DNA of 11,625 nt from Treponema sp. (GTDB taxonomy: Bacteria > Spirochaetota > Spirochaetia > Treponematales > Breznakiellaceae). This document shows positions 1 through 7,000 of the stretch, piece by piece. The DNA is taken from NCBI GenBank assembly GCA_031284195.1, contig JAITAI010000180.1, forward strand, positions 1-11,625. Direction: 5' to 3'. A model generated the notes under the pieces. That model had not been told where the DNA came from and did not search any database. It saw only the letters and a program-made list of their open reading frames with translations. Made by a program: the position numbers and the translations under genes. The stretch's first letter is position 1. Every line of letters starts with the position of its first letter.

Positions 1-1308
1 GAGCATACAGGGAATCAGCACAATACATTGCCTGAGCATGGAAAGCAGGATGGAAATCTTCGGTCGCCCGGTAACCACAAACACATTAGCCGATACAATC
101 TGGAAGCCGTTCAGCGGGAGCATGAGCAAGGCTATCCGCATTGCCCAGGGGGTAAAGTACAACAACTCAGGGCTACCCGCAGGGGCAAAGAGCCTGACCA
201 GCCTATGGGGAACCAGTTGGACCAGGAGAAACCCCGCGGTACAGATCACCGTAGCCGCAGCAATGGCCCGCAGGTATGCGCTCCGCACCCGGTTAAACCG
301 TTTTGCCCCGTAATTATACCCGAGTATGGGCTGCAGTCCTTGGTTGATGCCGAATATGGGCATCAGGATAAACAGGGAAATGGACATAACGATATTCATC
401 CCGGACAGGGCTATATCCCCCCCGTTGGAGACCCCCAGCGCAGCAGTGCCATACCAGCCCATGCTGACATTGTAGAGCAACTGTACCCCGGACATGATAA
501 ATTGCAGCAAAAACTGAGATGATCCAAAGGCGATGATCTCCCGAATGATCTGCAGCGTCGGCTTAAAGGTTTTCAGTCTGAGCCTGATAACCGCTTTCTT
601 GCTTACATTGAAGGACAGGATCCAGAGGGTAGCGGCGCATTGGGATATAATCGTCGCCCAGGCCGCTCCTTCGACTCCCCAATGAAAGAGAAAAATAAAG
701 AGCGGGTCCAAGAGCATATTCAGCCCTGCGCCGATGAACATACTGAGCATGGTTATCCGCGGGAAGCCTTGGGCCCGGGTGCAATGAGAAAAGCCGAAAC
801 TTAGCATCCCGAATACCGACCCCAATAGGATGATCCGGTAATAGCTGCGGGCATAATCCAGGGCAACGCTTCCCTTTTGCGCGCCCAGCAGAGAGAGTAT
901 CGGATCGATCAAAATGAGTCCCGCACTCATAATGACCAGGCCCGTGACGGTTAAGAGCCAGAAACAGTGGTTCAGGGCATTTTCCGCTTCTTCCCGGCGC
1001 TGCTGGCCGAGGCGCATGGAAATCATGTTGGCGGATCCCATCCCGAAAAGCATGGAAAAGGCCATGGTTATGGTCATCAAAGGCAGAACCAAGGCAAGCC
1101 CGCCTAGGGCAGTCTCATTTACCCCCCGGCCTACGAAGATACGGTCCACCACATTGTAAAGGGCATTGACCAGCATCCCCGTAATCGCCGGTACTGAGAA
1201 CTGCAGCAATAACTTACCCACCGGCTCCGTACCAAGCCGGTCAGCAGCATTGATAGGGGATGTGGATGTTTCCGTGGAAACAGAAGTATTCAGTTGTACA
1301 TTAGACAA
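1..1308 (-). CDS. MATE-family multidrug/cation efflux transporter (C-terminus cut by window edge)
   Basis: This is an inner-membrane antiporter expected to export drugs or metabolites using a Na+ or H+ gradient. The frame is open from an in-frame TAA at 1326-1324 down to base 1, giving 436 codons; the family usually has about 450-460, so only the last segment is missing. After a Ser/Thr-rich N-terminus, residues 29-60 (PVGKLLLQFSVPAI, then YNVVDRIFVG) match the first MATE helix, with the family's Pro40 and Asp55. A GMGSANMISMRLGQ stretch follows, and in the second half GINQGLQPILGYNYGAKRF, the repeated motif of the C-terminal lobe. Many hydrophobic segments run through the protein. The only plausible start is TTG at 1308-1306, with AAAGGA (1325-1320) 11 nt upstream; the nearby ATG at 1301 is out of frame and closes at once. 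Family is clear; substrate and subfamily (MepA- or DinF-like) are not. Confidence 0.9.
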   Translation of the reverse strand, partial: MSNVQLNTSVSTETSTSPINAADRLGTEPVGKLLLQFSVPAITGMLVNALYNVVDRIFVGRGVNETALGGLALVLPLMTITMAFSMLFGMGSANMISMRLGQQRREEAENALNHCFWLLTVTGLVIMSAGLILIDPILSLLGAQKGSVALDYARSYYRIILLGSVFGMLSFGFSHCTRAQGFPRITMLSMFIGAGLNMLLDPLFIFLFHWGVEGAAWATIISQCAATLWILSFNVSKKAVIRLRLKTFKPTLQIIREIIAFGSSQFLLQFIMSGVQLLYNVSMGWYGTAALGVSNGGDIALSGMNIVMSISLFILMPIFGINQGLQPILGYNYGAKRFNRVRSAYLRAIAAATVICTAGFLLVQLVPHRLVRLFAPAGSPELLYFTPWAMRIALLMLPLNGFQIVSANVFVVTGRPKISILLSMLRQCIVLIPCML

Positions 1309-1332
1309 ATTGGATGTTTTCCTTTATTAATA

Positions 1333-1369
1333 GAGGCTGTTTCAAGAGAGCAAAGGGTGAAACAGCCTC
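1333..1369 (-). terminator. 12-bp perfect stem-loop just before the MATE gene (weak terminator or leader hairpin)
   Basis: GAGGCTGTTTCA (1333-1344) and TGAAACAGCCTC (1358-1369) pair perfectly around a 13-nt loop. It lies between the dehydrogenase stop and the MATE start, and on the minus strand it is followed by TATTAATAAAGG rather than a clean T-run. It could end the sugar operon inefficiently, or fold in the MATE leader 7 nt from the Shine-Dalgarno sequence. The rest of the gap (1370-1507) holds no gene and no convincing promoter on either strand. Confidence 0.5.
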
Positions 1370-1507
1370 AATGAAGTGTTACCGGCTCGTATCCCGGTCA
1401 GTTTTAAAAAGTCCCTTCTCCTACCCAGGTACGTTCAAGGCCCTATGCAGGAAACCCCTTCAGGAGGCCCTGAGCTCCCATCCTCTTAGGTATTTCACGA
1501 ACACACC

Positions 1508-2569
1508 TTATGGTAGTTCCTCATCAAAACAGATAGCAACCTTGCCGCAGTTCCCTTCAGCCATAAGCTTATAGGCCTCACCGGCTTTTTCCAAGGGGAA
1601 ACGGTGGGTTACCAGGTCTTCGGGATGTAGCTTCCAGCGAACCAGTTCTTCTACCAAGTTCTCCATGAGCCAGATACTGGTAACCCAGCTTCCGTATATA
1701 CTTTTTTGCGGATGGATAATGTCGGGACTAGGGTTAAAGGTAACCGTCCCTCCTTCACCCACAAAGGCGATTTTTCCCCACTGCCGGGTAGCACGAATAG
1801 CTGTTGCCCGGCCTTGATCGCTAGCGGAACAGTCAAAGGCCCGCTCAACCCCATGACCACAGGTGAGGGCTTTTACAGCTGCTTCATTGGTTTCCCCAGG
1901 AGTCAAGACCTGATCCGCAAGATGCAGTTTTTCCGCTAATGCTATGCGGACCGGATTAGCCTCGATACCGATTAAGTACCGGGCACCCATGGCTCTGCAG
2001 AGCATTAACGCAGCCAATCCCACCGGCCCCAGGCCCACCACCAGAACCGAGTCCGCTCCACTGATCCCTATCTTATGTATGGCTTCATATACGGTACCGA
2101 ACCCGCAGGCAACCTGTGCGCCATCTGTATAGCTTAACCCTTCGGGTAGTTCTACCAGGTCCTTTTCATCACAGAGGATATATTCTGCCATACCTCCGTC
2201 CCGCTGCCAGCCATACGCTGCCCGGTGAGGGGATGAACAGGAAATCATATACCCCATCCGGCAGTCATGACAGACTCCACATCCAGAGATATGGTATACA
2301 ATGACCCGGGACCCTTTCTTAAACCGTTTGATTCCCGGCCCTTCTTCAATAACCTGTCCACAGGGTTCATGCCCTGCGATGACTCCCTGATACCCTTCAG
2401 GGCCTTTCCCTTGGTGTTCCCGATAAATTGCGCGGATATCGCTTCCACAGATAGTAGATGCCTTAGTTTTAACTAAGACCTGTCCCCAACCAGGAGTGGG
2501 AATGGGATAGGTTTTAAGAACCGCACTGCTATTTCCAGGAAGATAGGCTCCCTTCATAGTTCCTTCCAT
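1508..2569 (-). CDS. Zinc-dependent medium-chain dehydrogenase (polyol/sorbitol or threonine dehydrogenase-like)
   Basis: A 353-residue soluble NAD(P)-dependent oxidoreductase of the MDR zinc alcohol dehydrogenase family. Catalytic-zinc ligands are visible as Cys41 (TICGSD) and His67-Glu68 (GHE). Four structural-zinc cysteines stand at 97, 100, 103 and 111. The Rossmann motif GLGPVG is at 179-184, and Glu203 at the end of the second strand favours NAD over NADP. Length is normal. The start at 2569 is chosen because AAGGAGG (2585-2579) lies 9 nt before it; an internal ATG four codons on, giving the family-typical MKGAYL, has its AAGGA only 3 nt away. It is the last gene of the ABC operon, 35 nt after the permease, so it probably oxidises the imported polyol or sugar alcohol, or a related compound. 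The exact substrate cannot be read from sequence; annotation as a threonine dehydrogenase would be less likely from this context. Confidence 0.9.
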   Translation of the reverse strand: MEGTMKGAYLPGNSSAVLKTYPIPTPGWGQVLVKTKASTICGSDIRAIYREHQGKGPEGYQGVIAGHEPCGQVIEEGPGIKRFKKGSRVIVYHISGCGVCHDCRMGYMISCSSPHRAAYGWQRDGGMAEYILCDEKDLVELPEGLSYTDGAQVACGFGTVYEAIHKIGISGADSVLVVGLGPVGLAALMLCRAMGARYLIGIEANPVRIALAEKLHLADQVLTPGETNEAAVKALTCGHGVERAFDCSASDQGRATAIRATRQWGKIAFVGEGGTVTFNPSPDIIHPQKSIYGSWVTSIWLMENLVEELVRWKLHPEDLVTHRFPLEKAGEAYKLMAEGNCGKVAICFDEELP

Positions 2570-2604
2570 ACTAATATGCCTCCTTGAGTTTTGGCTGATC
2601 CACC

Positions 2605-3462
2605 CTAGCCCTTCACCGCGCCGGCCATCATACCTTTAACCAGTTTGTCTTGTCCAAAGACATAAAGCAGGATAATAGGCAGAGAGGAAAGGATAAGCAA
2701 GGCCATGATAACAGGAATGTTCATGGTATACTGTCCCTGATATTCCCAAACCGCCAAGGGCAAGGTCCGGCTCGGCTGAGATTGGGTCAGGACCATAACA
2801 AAACTGAACTCGTTCCAGATGATAACCCCGTTGTAAATGGCCAGGGTTGCAAGCCCGGACTTGGACAAGGGGAAGATAACTTTGAAAAAGGTACGGAATT
2901 TGCCGCAGCCGTCAATGTCCGCTGCCTCTTCCAGTTCTCGGGATATGCCCTGCATGAACACGGTCAGTACAAAAATAGAAAGAGGCAGGTTGAATGCGAT
3001 ATTCGGTCCCATGAGGGCCCAGATGGTATCATATAGGTTCAGCCTGATCGACATGGTAAATACCGGAATCAAGGTGATATGGATAGGTACCGACATGGCC
3101 GCCACGATAATGCCGAAAATAGGGCGGTTCAGCTTAAACTGCATACGGGAAATCGGATAGGCTGCACAAGCAGCGATAAACAGCAACACGGTAAGGGACA
3201 CTGCCAATACCAAGACACTGTTAAATAAATAATTGTAAAAGCCCCCTTCGATAACCTTGGCGTAGTTTTGAAGGCTGAACACCTTAGGCAGCTTAAAAAG
3301 GCTGCCGCTTAAGAATTCGCCTTGGGATTTTAATGAGGTGAGAATCAGGTAGTAAAAAGGTCCTCCCGCAACTACCAGCCAAAACAAGGCGAAAGCCAGC
3401 ACCAGACCCCAGAGCAGCACATAGCCTAGCGGATGTTTTTTGGTTTCCATAGTAAAAAGCAT
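2605..3462 (-). CDS. ABC sugar transporter permease, MalG/UgpE-like
   Basis: A 285-residue inner-membrane permease of the CUT1 carbohydrate importers, forming the translocation channel with the MalF-like partner encoded upstream. The first membrane helix is near residues 15-40, and hydrophobic segments follow to the C-terminus. The ATPase-docking EAA loop is at 179-198 (EAADIDG, with Pro198 closing the motif). The start ATG (3462-3460) overlaps the upstream TAA by one base (TAATG), implying translational coupling, and AGAGGG lies 7 nt before it; a second ATG four codons in lacks such a site. Length and motif order are normal. It sits third in the binding protein-MalF-MalG-dehydrogenase operon. 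The substrate is inferred only broadly (sugar, polyol or glycoside). Confidence 0.93.
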   Translation of the reverse strand: MLFTMETKKHPLGYVLLWGLVLAFALFWLVVAGGPFYYLILTSLKSQGEFLSGSLFKLPKVFSLQNYAKVIEGGFYNYLFNSVLVLAVSLTVLLFIAACAAYPISRMQFKLNRPIFGIIVAAMSVPIHITLIPVFTMSIRLNLYDTIWALMGPNIAFNLPLSIFVLTVFMQGISRELEEAADIDGCGKFRTFFKVIFPLSKSGLATLAIYNGVIIWNEFSFVMVLTQSQPSRTLPLAVWEYQGQYTMNIPVIMALLILSSLPIILLYVFGQDKLVKGMMAGAVKG

Positions 3463-4367
3463 TAAAAATCCCTCTTTTTGTTCAGTGTAGCAATGGTAAG
3501 GAGCGCTACCATGGTGATGAGCAAGAACATGCCGCAGGCAACGGTCGCTCCATACCCCATATTAAATTTAACAAAAGATGTTTTATACATTAAAGTAGCC
3601 ATCAGTTCTGTGGAAACCCCCGGTCCTCCACCGGTCATAACAAAGACCAGGTCGAAATATTTAAGGGCCCCAATGATGGAAATGGTAGCTCCGCTGATAA
3701 TCGTGGGCCTCAGCATGGGTAAGGAGATCTGCCAGAAATATTGATTCCTCGTAGCTCCGTCAATACTTGCCGCCTCGTAGAGTTCAATGGGAATATTACC
3801 ATAGGCTGCAAGATAATACACCATGTAAAAAGGGATATACTGCCAGCAGACCACTCCAATGACCGTAAAGAGAGCGGCCTTCGGATTCCCCAAAAGATCC
3901 ACTCCGCCGCCGCCGAAGAGCTTTGAAATTGAAGCAATCAGGCCGTAATTCGCATCCAGGGCGAACTTGAATAAAACCCCGATGGCTACCGAGGATATCA
4001 GATACGGTAAAAACCAGATTACCTTAAAAATCATGCCTTTTTTTTCAGTAACATCCAGAAAGGTGGCCAGGGCCAGGGCAAAGGGAACCTGAAACAGGAG
4101 GGACAGGAACACAATGATCAGGTTATTTCTGAAAGCAGCCCAAAAAGTGGAATCCTTTACCAACTGAACCCAGTTACTGAGCCCTACAAAAACCCGTTCC
4201 CGGCTCATTCCATTCCATTGAACCGTACTGGTTATAAAGGAATCCAAGATAGGGTAGGCAATAAAAACGACCAAAAAAAATAAAGCCGGCAACAGGAATA
4301 GGGTTGCCGCCACCCGAACCGCCTGCTGGCGGATCGACCTAAGGGAAGCGGAATTATTCACTGACAC
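3462..4367 (-). CDS. ABC sugar transporter permease, MalF/UgpA-like
   Basis: A 301-residue inner-membrane permease and partner of the MalG-like protein. After a short basic N-terminus a long helix runs about residues 19-45. The EAA loop that contacts the ATPase is at 198-217 (EAASIDGATRNQYF). FDLVFVMTGGGPG at 238-250 is the characteristic CUT1 MalF-type segment. The start is GTG at 4367-4365: GGAGG ends 6 nt before it, whereas the ATG inside that spacer reads straight into TAG. It follows the binding-protein gene after a 253-bp structured spacer, suggesting it is made in smaller amounts than the binding protein, as in many maltose-type operons. No ATPase gene is present in the operon. Confidence 0.93.
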   Translation of the reverse strand: MSVNNSASLRSIRQQAVRVAATLFLLPALFFLVVFIAYPILDSFITSTVQWNGMSRERVFVGLSNWVQLVKDSTFWAAFRNNLIIVFLSLLFQVPFALALATFLDVTEKKGMIFKVIWFLPYLISSVAIGVLFKFALDANYGLIASISKLFGGGGVDLLGNPKAALFTVIGVVCWQYIPFYMVYYLAAYGNIPIELYEAASIDGATRNQYFWQISLPMLRPTIISGATISIIGALKYFDLVFVMTGGGPGVSTELMATLMYKTSFVKFNMGYGATVACGMFLLITMVALLTIATLNKKRDF

Positions 4368-4387
4368 TACATACCTCCAAGGGGAAG

Positions 4388-4424
4388 GGTTAGGGACCTT
4401 TGGTAAAATAAGCAGCCCCTAACC
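4388..4424 (-). promoter_or_regulatory. 8-bp inverted repeat just upstream of the MalF-like gene
   Basis: GGTTAGGG (4388-4395) and CCCTAACC (4417-4424) are perfect complements around a 21-nt loop. On the transcript the hairpin ends about 9 nt before the GGAGG ribosome-binding site of the permease, so it could modulate translation or protect the 5' end of a processed permease message. No T-run follows. Confidence 0.4.
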
Positions 4425-4491
4425 GGCTTGTTCGTTATTAGTAAACCGTAAACCCATGCCCTAAAGAGGAAGTATGGGTACTTAATATGCC

Positions 4492-4520
4492 GGTGCTATA
4501 AAACCCATAGCAATAGCACC
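4492..4520 (-). promoter_or_regulatory. 8-bp stem-loop in the binding protein-permease spacer
   Basis: GGTGCTAT (4492-4499) pairs with ATAGCACC (4513-4520) around a 13-nt loop. A smaller repeat, ACCCAT (4452-4457) with ATGGGT (4474-4479), lies just downstream on the transcript. Neither has a T-run; they look like mRNA-stabilising or processing structures rather than terminators. Confidence 0.35.
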
Positions 4521-4542
4521 CTCATTCCTGGTAATGATTTAT

Positions 4543-4573
4543 GCAAAACCTGCCCCTATCCTTAGGGGTTTGC
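4543..4573 (-). terminator. Terminator-like hairpin between binding protein and permeases
   Basis: CCCCTA (4553-4558) and TAGGGG (4563-4568) close a four-base loop, and the flanks GCAAAACC and GGTTTGC can extend the pairing with one bulge. On the minus strand the stem is followed by CAGGTTTTGC, a short T-run, so partial termination or a 3' end after the binding-protein gene is plausible. Confidence 0.4.
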
Positions 4574-4586
4574 CGGTTTACCACTC

Positions 4587-4612
4587 CAGGGTGTTGCAGT
4601 ACAACGCCCCTG
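4587..4612 (-). terminator. Stem-loop right after the binding-protein stop codon
   Basis: CAGGG (4587-4591) with CCCTG (4608-4612), plus GTTG (4593-4596) with CAAC (4602-4605), form a two-part stem with a small internal loop and a five-base apex. It begins 8 nt after the TAA of the binding-protein gene. Its position suits a 3'-end stabiliser that keeps the binding-protein message abundant relative to the permeases. Confidence 0.45.
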
Positions 4613-4620
4613 ATACCCAT

Positions 4621-5955
4621 TTACCGTTTAGATAAATAGGCTGCTTGAGCCGCTTGCAATCGCTGAGCAGCGGTTTCAGGACTCATCGTCCCGCCGAAGA
4701 TTTCTTGGGAAGTGGTTTTGTGTACTTCCGCCACTTCAGGAGACAAAGACTGGTCATACCACAGTTGCATATCCGGAGCAGCCTGTACCTGGGCAAACAA
4801 CTCAGCGAGTAAAGGATCGCTGAGGTTTACCTCTTTTAAGGGAGGAATACGCCCTGCGGCGATCCGTTCGGTGACCGCCTGTTCATCCAGGAGGTAGGTT
4901 ATAAGCTCAAAGGCCTTATCCGGGGCTTTACTGGTACTGGCCACATGATAGAAGTTATCGCCAATGGTACCGATTACCGTGTTGGGATTACCCACTCCAG
5001 ATTCATCCGCGGGGAAGTTAAACAAGCCAATTTTCTGAGCAAACTCAGGATTCTCCCCATAGACCGTAGAAATGAACCAGCTACCCATAATGGTCATGGC
5101 CGCATCTCCGGTATAGAGCAGTTGCCGGGACTGGCCTGAATCCTCATCCAAGCCGTTGAAACCGGTATTATAGTAGCCCTTGTTTACCCATTCCTGAATC
5201 TTGGTACCGGCATAAACAAAAGAAGGGTCTTCAAAACTGCCTGTTCCTTCCAGTGCCTGGGCAAAGGGGCCTATCCCGCCTCGGCGGGCAGCGAAATGCA
5301 TGAAATACATAGAACCGGTCCATTGGGTCTTATTGGCAAGGCTGAAAGGTTTAATCCCATTTTGCACCAAGGTATCGCAGATAGCCTCAAGTTGTCTTAT
5401 GGTGGTAGGTATCTGAAACCCGTACCGGGCAAAAATTTCTTTATTATAGAAGACCGTACAAACCGCGACATTCTCTACCGGCACCCCGTACATCTTGCCC
5501 TGATAGGTGGCTTGATTAATGGCCGCGTCCAGGAAAGTATCCTTATAACCCTGGGCGTTCATATACGCGGTCAAATCTGCAATAGTGCCTGCTTTGGCAT
5601 ACTCATTCATGGGGCCGCCGGACCATGAAATGAATATATCCGGCATCCTGCCTGAACTCATAGCTACTGCCAACTTTTGCTTATAGGCATCGTTGGCGAC
5701 CATGGTGATATTGACCTTAACATTCGGATTAGCCGCCATGAACCGGTCTGCAGAGCCTTGGATAATGCCCGGAAAGGGATCCGTACTTTGGATATGCCAC
5801 AACTCCAAGGTTACTGTATCACCTCCGGATCGAGAGCCAGCCTCTGTCGTAGTTTGCGTCTTAGGGGTACAGGCCCCCATAAGACCCATCACCGCCCCTA
5901 GGGTAAGGGCCCCTATCGCTGCCTTGATACCTTTCTTGGGCAGACTTCTTTTCAT
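4621..5955 (-). CDS. Extracellular solute-binding lipoprotein, family 1 (sugar ABC transporter)
   Basis: A 444-residue periplasmic binding protein that captures a sugar or related solute for the permeases encoded downstream. A basic N-terminus and hydrophobic stretch lead to the lipobox LMGAC at 25-29, so Cys29 is the expected lipid-anchored first residue. A Thr/Ser-rich linker precedes the first lobe strand (TVTLELWH), and PDIFISWSGGPMNEYAKAG is typical of the SBP family 1 fold. WYDQSLSPEVAEV and the helical C-terminus fit the second lobe. Length is normal. AGGAG lies 7 nt before the ATG. It is the first gene of the operon. Ligand identity is open: MalE-, UgpB- and polyol-binding types all look like this. 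Confidence 0.93.
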   Translation of the reverse strand: MKRSLPKKGIKAAIGALTLGAVMGLMGACTPKTQTTTEAGSRSGGDTVTLELWHIQSTDPFPGIIQGSADRFMAANPNVKVNITMVANDAYKQKLAVAMSSGRMPDIFISWSGGPMNEYAKAGTIADLTAYMNAQGYKDTFLDAAINQATYQGKMYGVPVENVAVCTVFYNKEIFARYGFQIPTTIRQLEAICDTLVQNGIKPFSLANKTQWTGSMYFMHFAARRGGIGPFAQALEGTGSFEDPSFVYAGTKIQEWVNKGYYNTGFNGLDEDSGQSRQLLYTGDAAMTIMGSWFISTVYGENPEFAQKIGLFNFPADESGVGNPNTVIGTIGDNFYHVASTSKAPDKAFELITYLLDEQAVTERIAAGRIPPLKEVNLSDPLLAELFAQVQAAPDMQLWYDQSLSPEVAEVHKTTSQEIFGGTMSPETAAQRLQAAQAAYLSKR

Positions 5956-6016
5956 AATTGGTCTCCTAGTATAGAATGTGCGAGGAGCCTGTAAATCCGG
6001 TTCCTCAGCTTGTTTT

Positions 6017-6045
6017 ATTTTACGCTCCTTTATATGGATTGTCTA
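6017..6045 (-). promoter_or_regulatory. Promoter of the sugar ABC operon
   Basis: On the minus strand TAGACA (6045-6040) and TAAAAT (6022-6017) are separated by 17 bp, a good sigma-70-type match (5 of 6 bases in each hexamer). The transcript would begin near 6010, leaving a leader of about 55 nt before the binding-protein ATG. Confidence 0.65.
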
Positions 6046-6087
6046 CGTTATATTTATCTCTGGATATAATAAGATATGGGTACCTAC

Positions 6088-6117
6088 TAGACATACGAAT
6101 CTCTTATTCGTTATAAT
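6088..6117 (+). promoter_or_regulatory. Promoter of the infC-rpmI-rplT operon, with an inverted repeat in its spacer
   Basis: TAGACA (6088-6093) and a perfect TATAAT (6112-6117) are 18 bp apart. The spacer holds the inverted repeat ACGAAT-N5-ATTCGT (6095-6111), which abuts the -10 and could be a protein-binding site. Initiation near 6124 gives a leader of about 70 nt before the TTG start of infC. The -35 hexamer is the same as that of the divergent sugar-operon promoter. Confidence 0.7.
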
Positions 6118-6153
6118 ACTATTTAAGTGATCGGTGCATACCCCCTTGCGCCG

Positions 6154-6178
6154 GGAACTTCAGTTCCTGAAGGAACTG
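6154..6178 (+). promoter_or_regulatory. infC leader: three alternating arms forming mutually exclusive hairpins
   Basis: GGAACT (6154-6159), AGTTCC (6162-6167) and GGAACT (6172-6177) lie in a row. The middle arm can pair with either neighbour; the downstream hairpin (CAGTTCC, loop TGAA, GGAACTG, 6161-6178) is the more stable because its loop is four bases. It ends 3 nt before the GAGGAGG ribosome-binding site. Regulation of infC translation is an inference. Confidence 0.5.
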
Positions 6179-6192
6179 TACGAGGAGGTCAG

Positions 6193-6711
6193 TTGGCGGA
6201 TAAGGATTTACGGATTAATGAACAGATTCGGGTGCGGGAAGTTCGCCTCATTCGGGATGAGGGTGAGCAACAGGGAATTATTCCTACCCTGGAAGCACTG
6301 GCGATTGCTAGGGTACAAGGTCTTGATCTTGTGGAAGTTGCCCCCCAGGCGGTTCCACCGGTGGTCAAAATCATGGATTATGGTAAGTTCAAATTCGAGA
6401 ATGAAAAGAAGGTCCGGGATTCAAAAAAGAAACAGAAGTTGCTGAAACTCAAAGAAATCCGTATGCAGCCGAAGATCGACGAACATGATATTGAGTTTAA
6501 GTCAAAGCATGTACGGGAATTTCTTGCTGAAGGTAATAAGGTCAAGGTTACCATTCGCTTCAGAGGCAGGGAACTTGCCCACACCGAACTGGGATTAGAT
6601 GTCCTCAAAGACGTGCTGAAACGTCTTGAAGGGGAATATGTGATGGATAAGGCGCCGGCCATGGAAGGCCGGTTCATGTCTATGGTCGTGAGCCCCAAGT
6701 CTAAAAAATAA
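6193..6711 (+). CDS. infC: Translation initiation factor IF-3
   Basis: IF3 binds the 30S subunit, prevents early 50S joining and checks start-codon pairing. The 172 residues begin ADKDLRINEQIRVREVRLI, the conserved N-domain start; KIMDYGKFKFE (59-69) is the family signature before the Lys-rich linker. The C-domain runs from KEIRMQPKID (87-96) through FRGRELAH (123-130) to the end. TTG at 6193 is preferred: GAGGAGG (6182-6188) is 4 nt upstream and length is then standard. A GTG at 6127 in the same frame would add 22 unconserved residues and lies almost at the predicted transcript start. An unusual start codon on infC is well known (AUU in E. coli) and allows IF3 to repress its own synthesis. 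First gene of a run leading to L35 and L20. Confidence 0.96.
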   Translation: MADKDLRINEQIRVREVRLIRDEGEQQGIIPTLEALAIARVQGLDLVEVAPQAVPPVVKIMDYGKFKFENEKKVRDSKKKQKLLKLKEIRMQPKIDEHDIEFKSKHVREFLAEGNKVKVTIRFRGRELAHTELGLDVLKDVLKRLEGEYVMDKAPAMEGRFMSMVVSPKSKK

Positions 6712-6907
6712 GGATGTAGGTATTACCATATATAAACAGCAGGTTTAAAACCTATTATCTGAGCTTTATTAAGGAGAACCCTGGCGGGTCTATGATACTA
6801 TAGCAAAAGGGTTGTCCTGGTTCAAAGAATACCCATACTCCATTGTTGATTTTTTCACTATTATAATGAAGAATGATGTTTTGAAGTATACGATGAGGTT
6901 TTATGGG

Positions 6908-6933
6908 AAAAAGCGGGTTTTAGACCGTTTTTT
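6908..6933 (+). terminator. Terminator- or attenuator-like hairpin upstream of rpmI
   Basis: AAAAAGCGG (6908-6916) pairs with CCGTTTTTT (6925-6933), with one G-T pair, around an eight-base loop, and the right arm itself is the T-run. With only three G-C pairs it is modest in strength. In an L35-L20 operon a premature terminator fits known feedback by L20, although in Bacillus the control lies ahead of infC. Confidence 0.45.
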
Positions 6934-6957
6934 CAAGAGCCGTTCACCAAACCAACC

Positions 6958-6975
6958 GAGCCTTGGGAAAGGCTT
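6958..6975 (+). promoter_or_regulatory. Hairpin in the rpmI leader
   Basis: AGCCTT (6959-6964) and AAGGCT (6969-6974) close a GGGA loop, extendable by one G-T pair. It ends about 26 nt before the rpmI ATG. It could be part of an L20-responsive leader; this is suggested only by position. Confidence 0.4.
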
Positions 6976-7000
6976 AGATTTTTACAGTGAGGGTAACAAG

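Larger units (their letters stand above)
6712..7000 (+). promoter_or_regulatory. 289-bp AT-rich structured spacer between infC and rpmI
   Basis: This gap is long for an infC-rpmI pair and clearly richer in A and T than its neighbours. It holds the palindrome GGTTTAAAACC (6751-6761), an AAGGAG with no useful start codon after it (near 6771), a TATAAT at 6862-6867 without a matching -35, and the two hairpins listed separately. From 6812 the frame of rpmI is open upstream for 63 codons, but the sequence resembles no L35 extension and has no well-placed ribosome site, so it is taken as non-coding. Confidence 0.6.

Noticed and set aside
28..522. Long plus-strand open frame of 164 codons
   Set aside because: It is the complement of the MATE gene; its protein is Gly/Pro/His-rich and has no domain, whereas the minus frame shows clear MATE motifs.
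2650..3160. Plus-strand open frames of 128 and 107 codons
   Set aside because: They are shadows of the MalG-like permease, without ribosome sites or recognisable domains.
6127..6192. GTG at 6127 as start of infC
   Set aside because: It lies within about 3 nt of the predicted transcript start, has no ribosome site, and adds 22 residues unlike any IF3; TTG at 6193 has GAGGAGG and matches the family start.
6655..6672. CCGGCC-N6-GGCCGG hairpin near the end of infC
   Set aside because: Short, in a conserved coding part, and likely to arise from common Gly/Ala/Pro codons.
6862..6867. TATAAT in the infC-rpmI gap as an internal promoter
   Set aside because: No -35-like hexamer at 16-18 bp; TTGTTG is only 13 bp away. 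AT-rich DNA gives such matches by chance.
6812..7000. 63-codon N-terminal extension of L35
   Set aside because: No ribosome site at usable distance, unlike L35, and the AT-rich spacer explains the open frame; ATG at 7001 matches the family.
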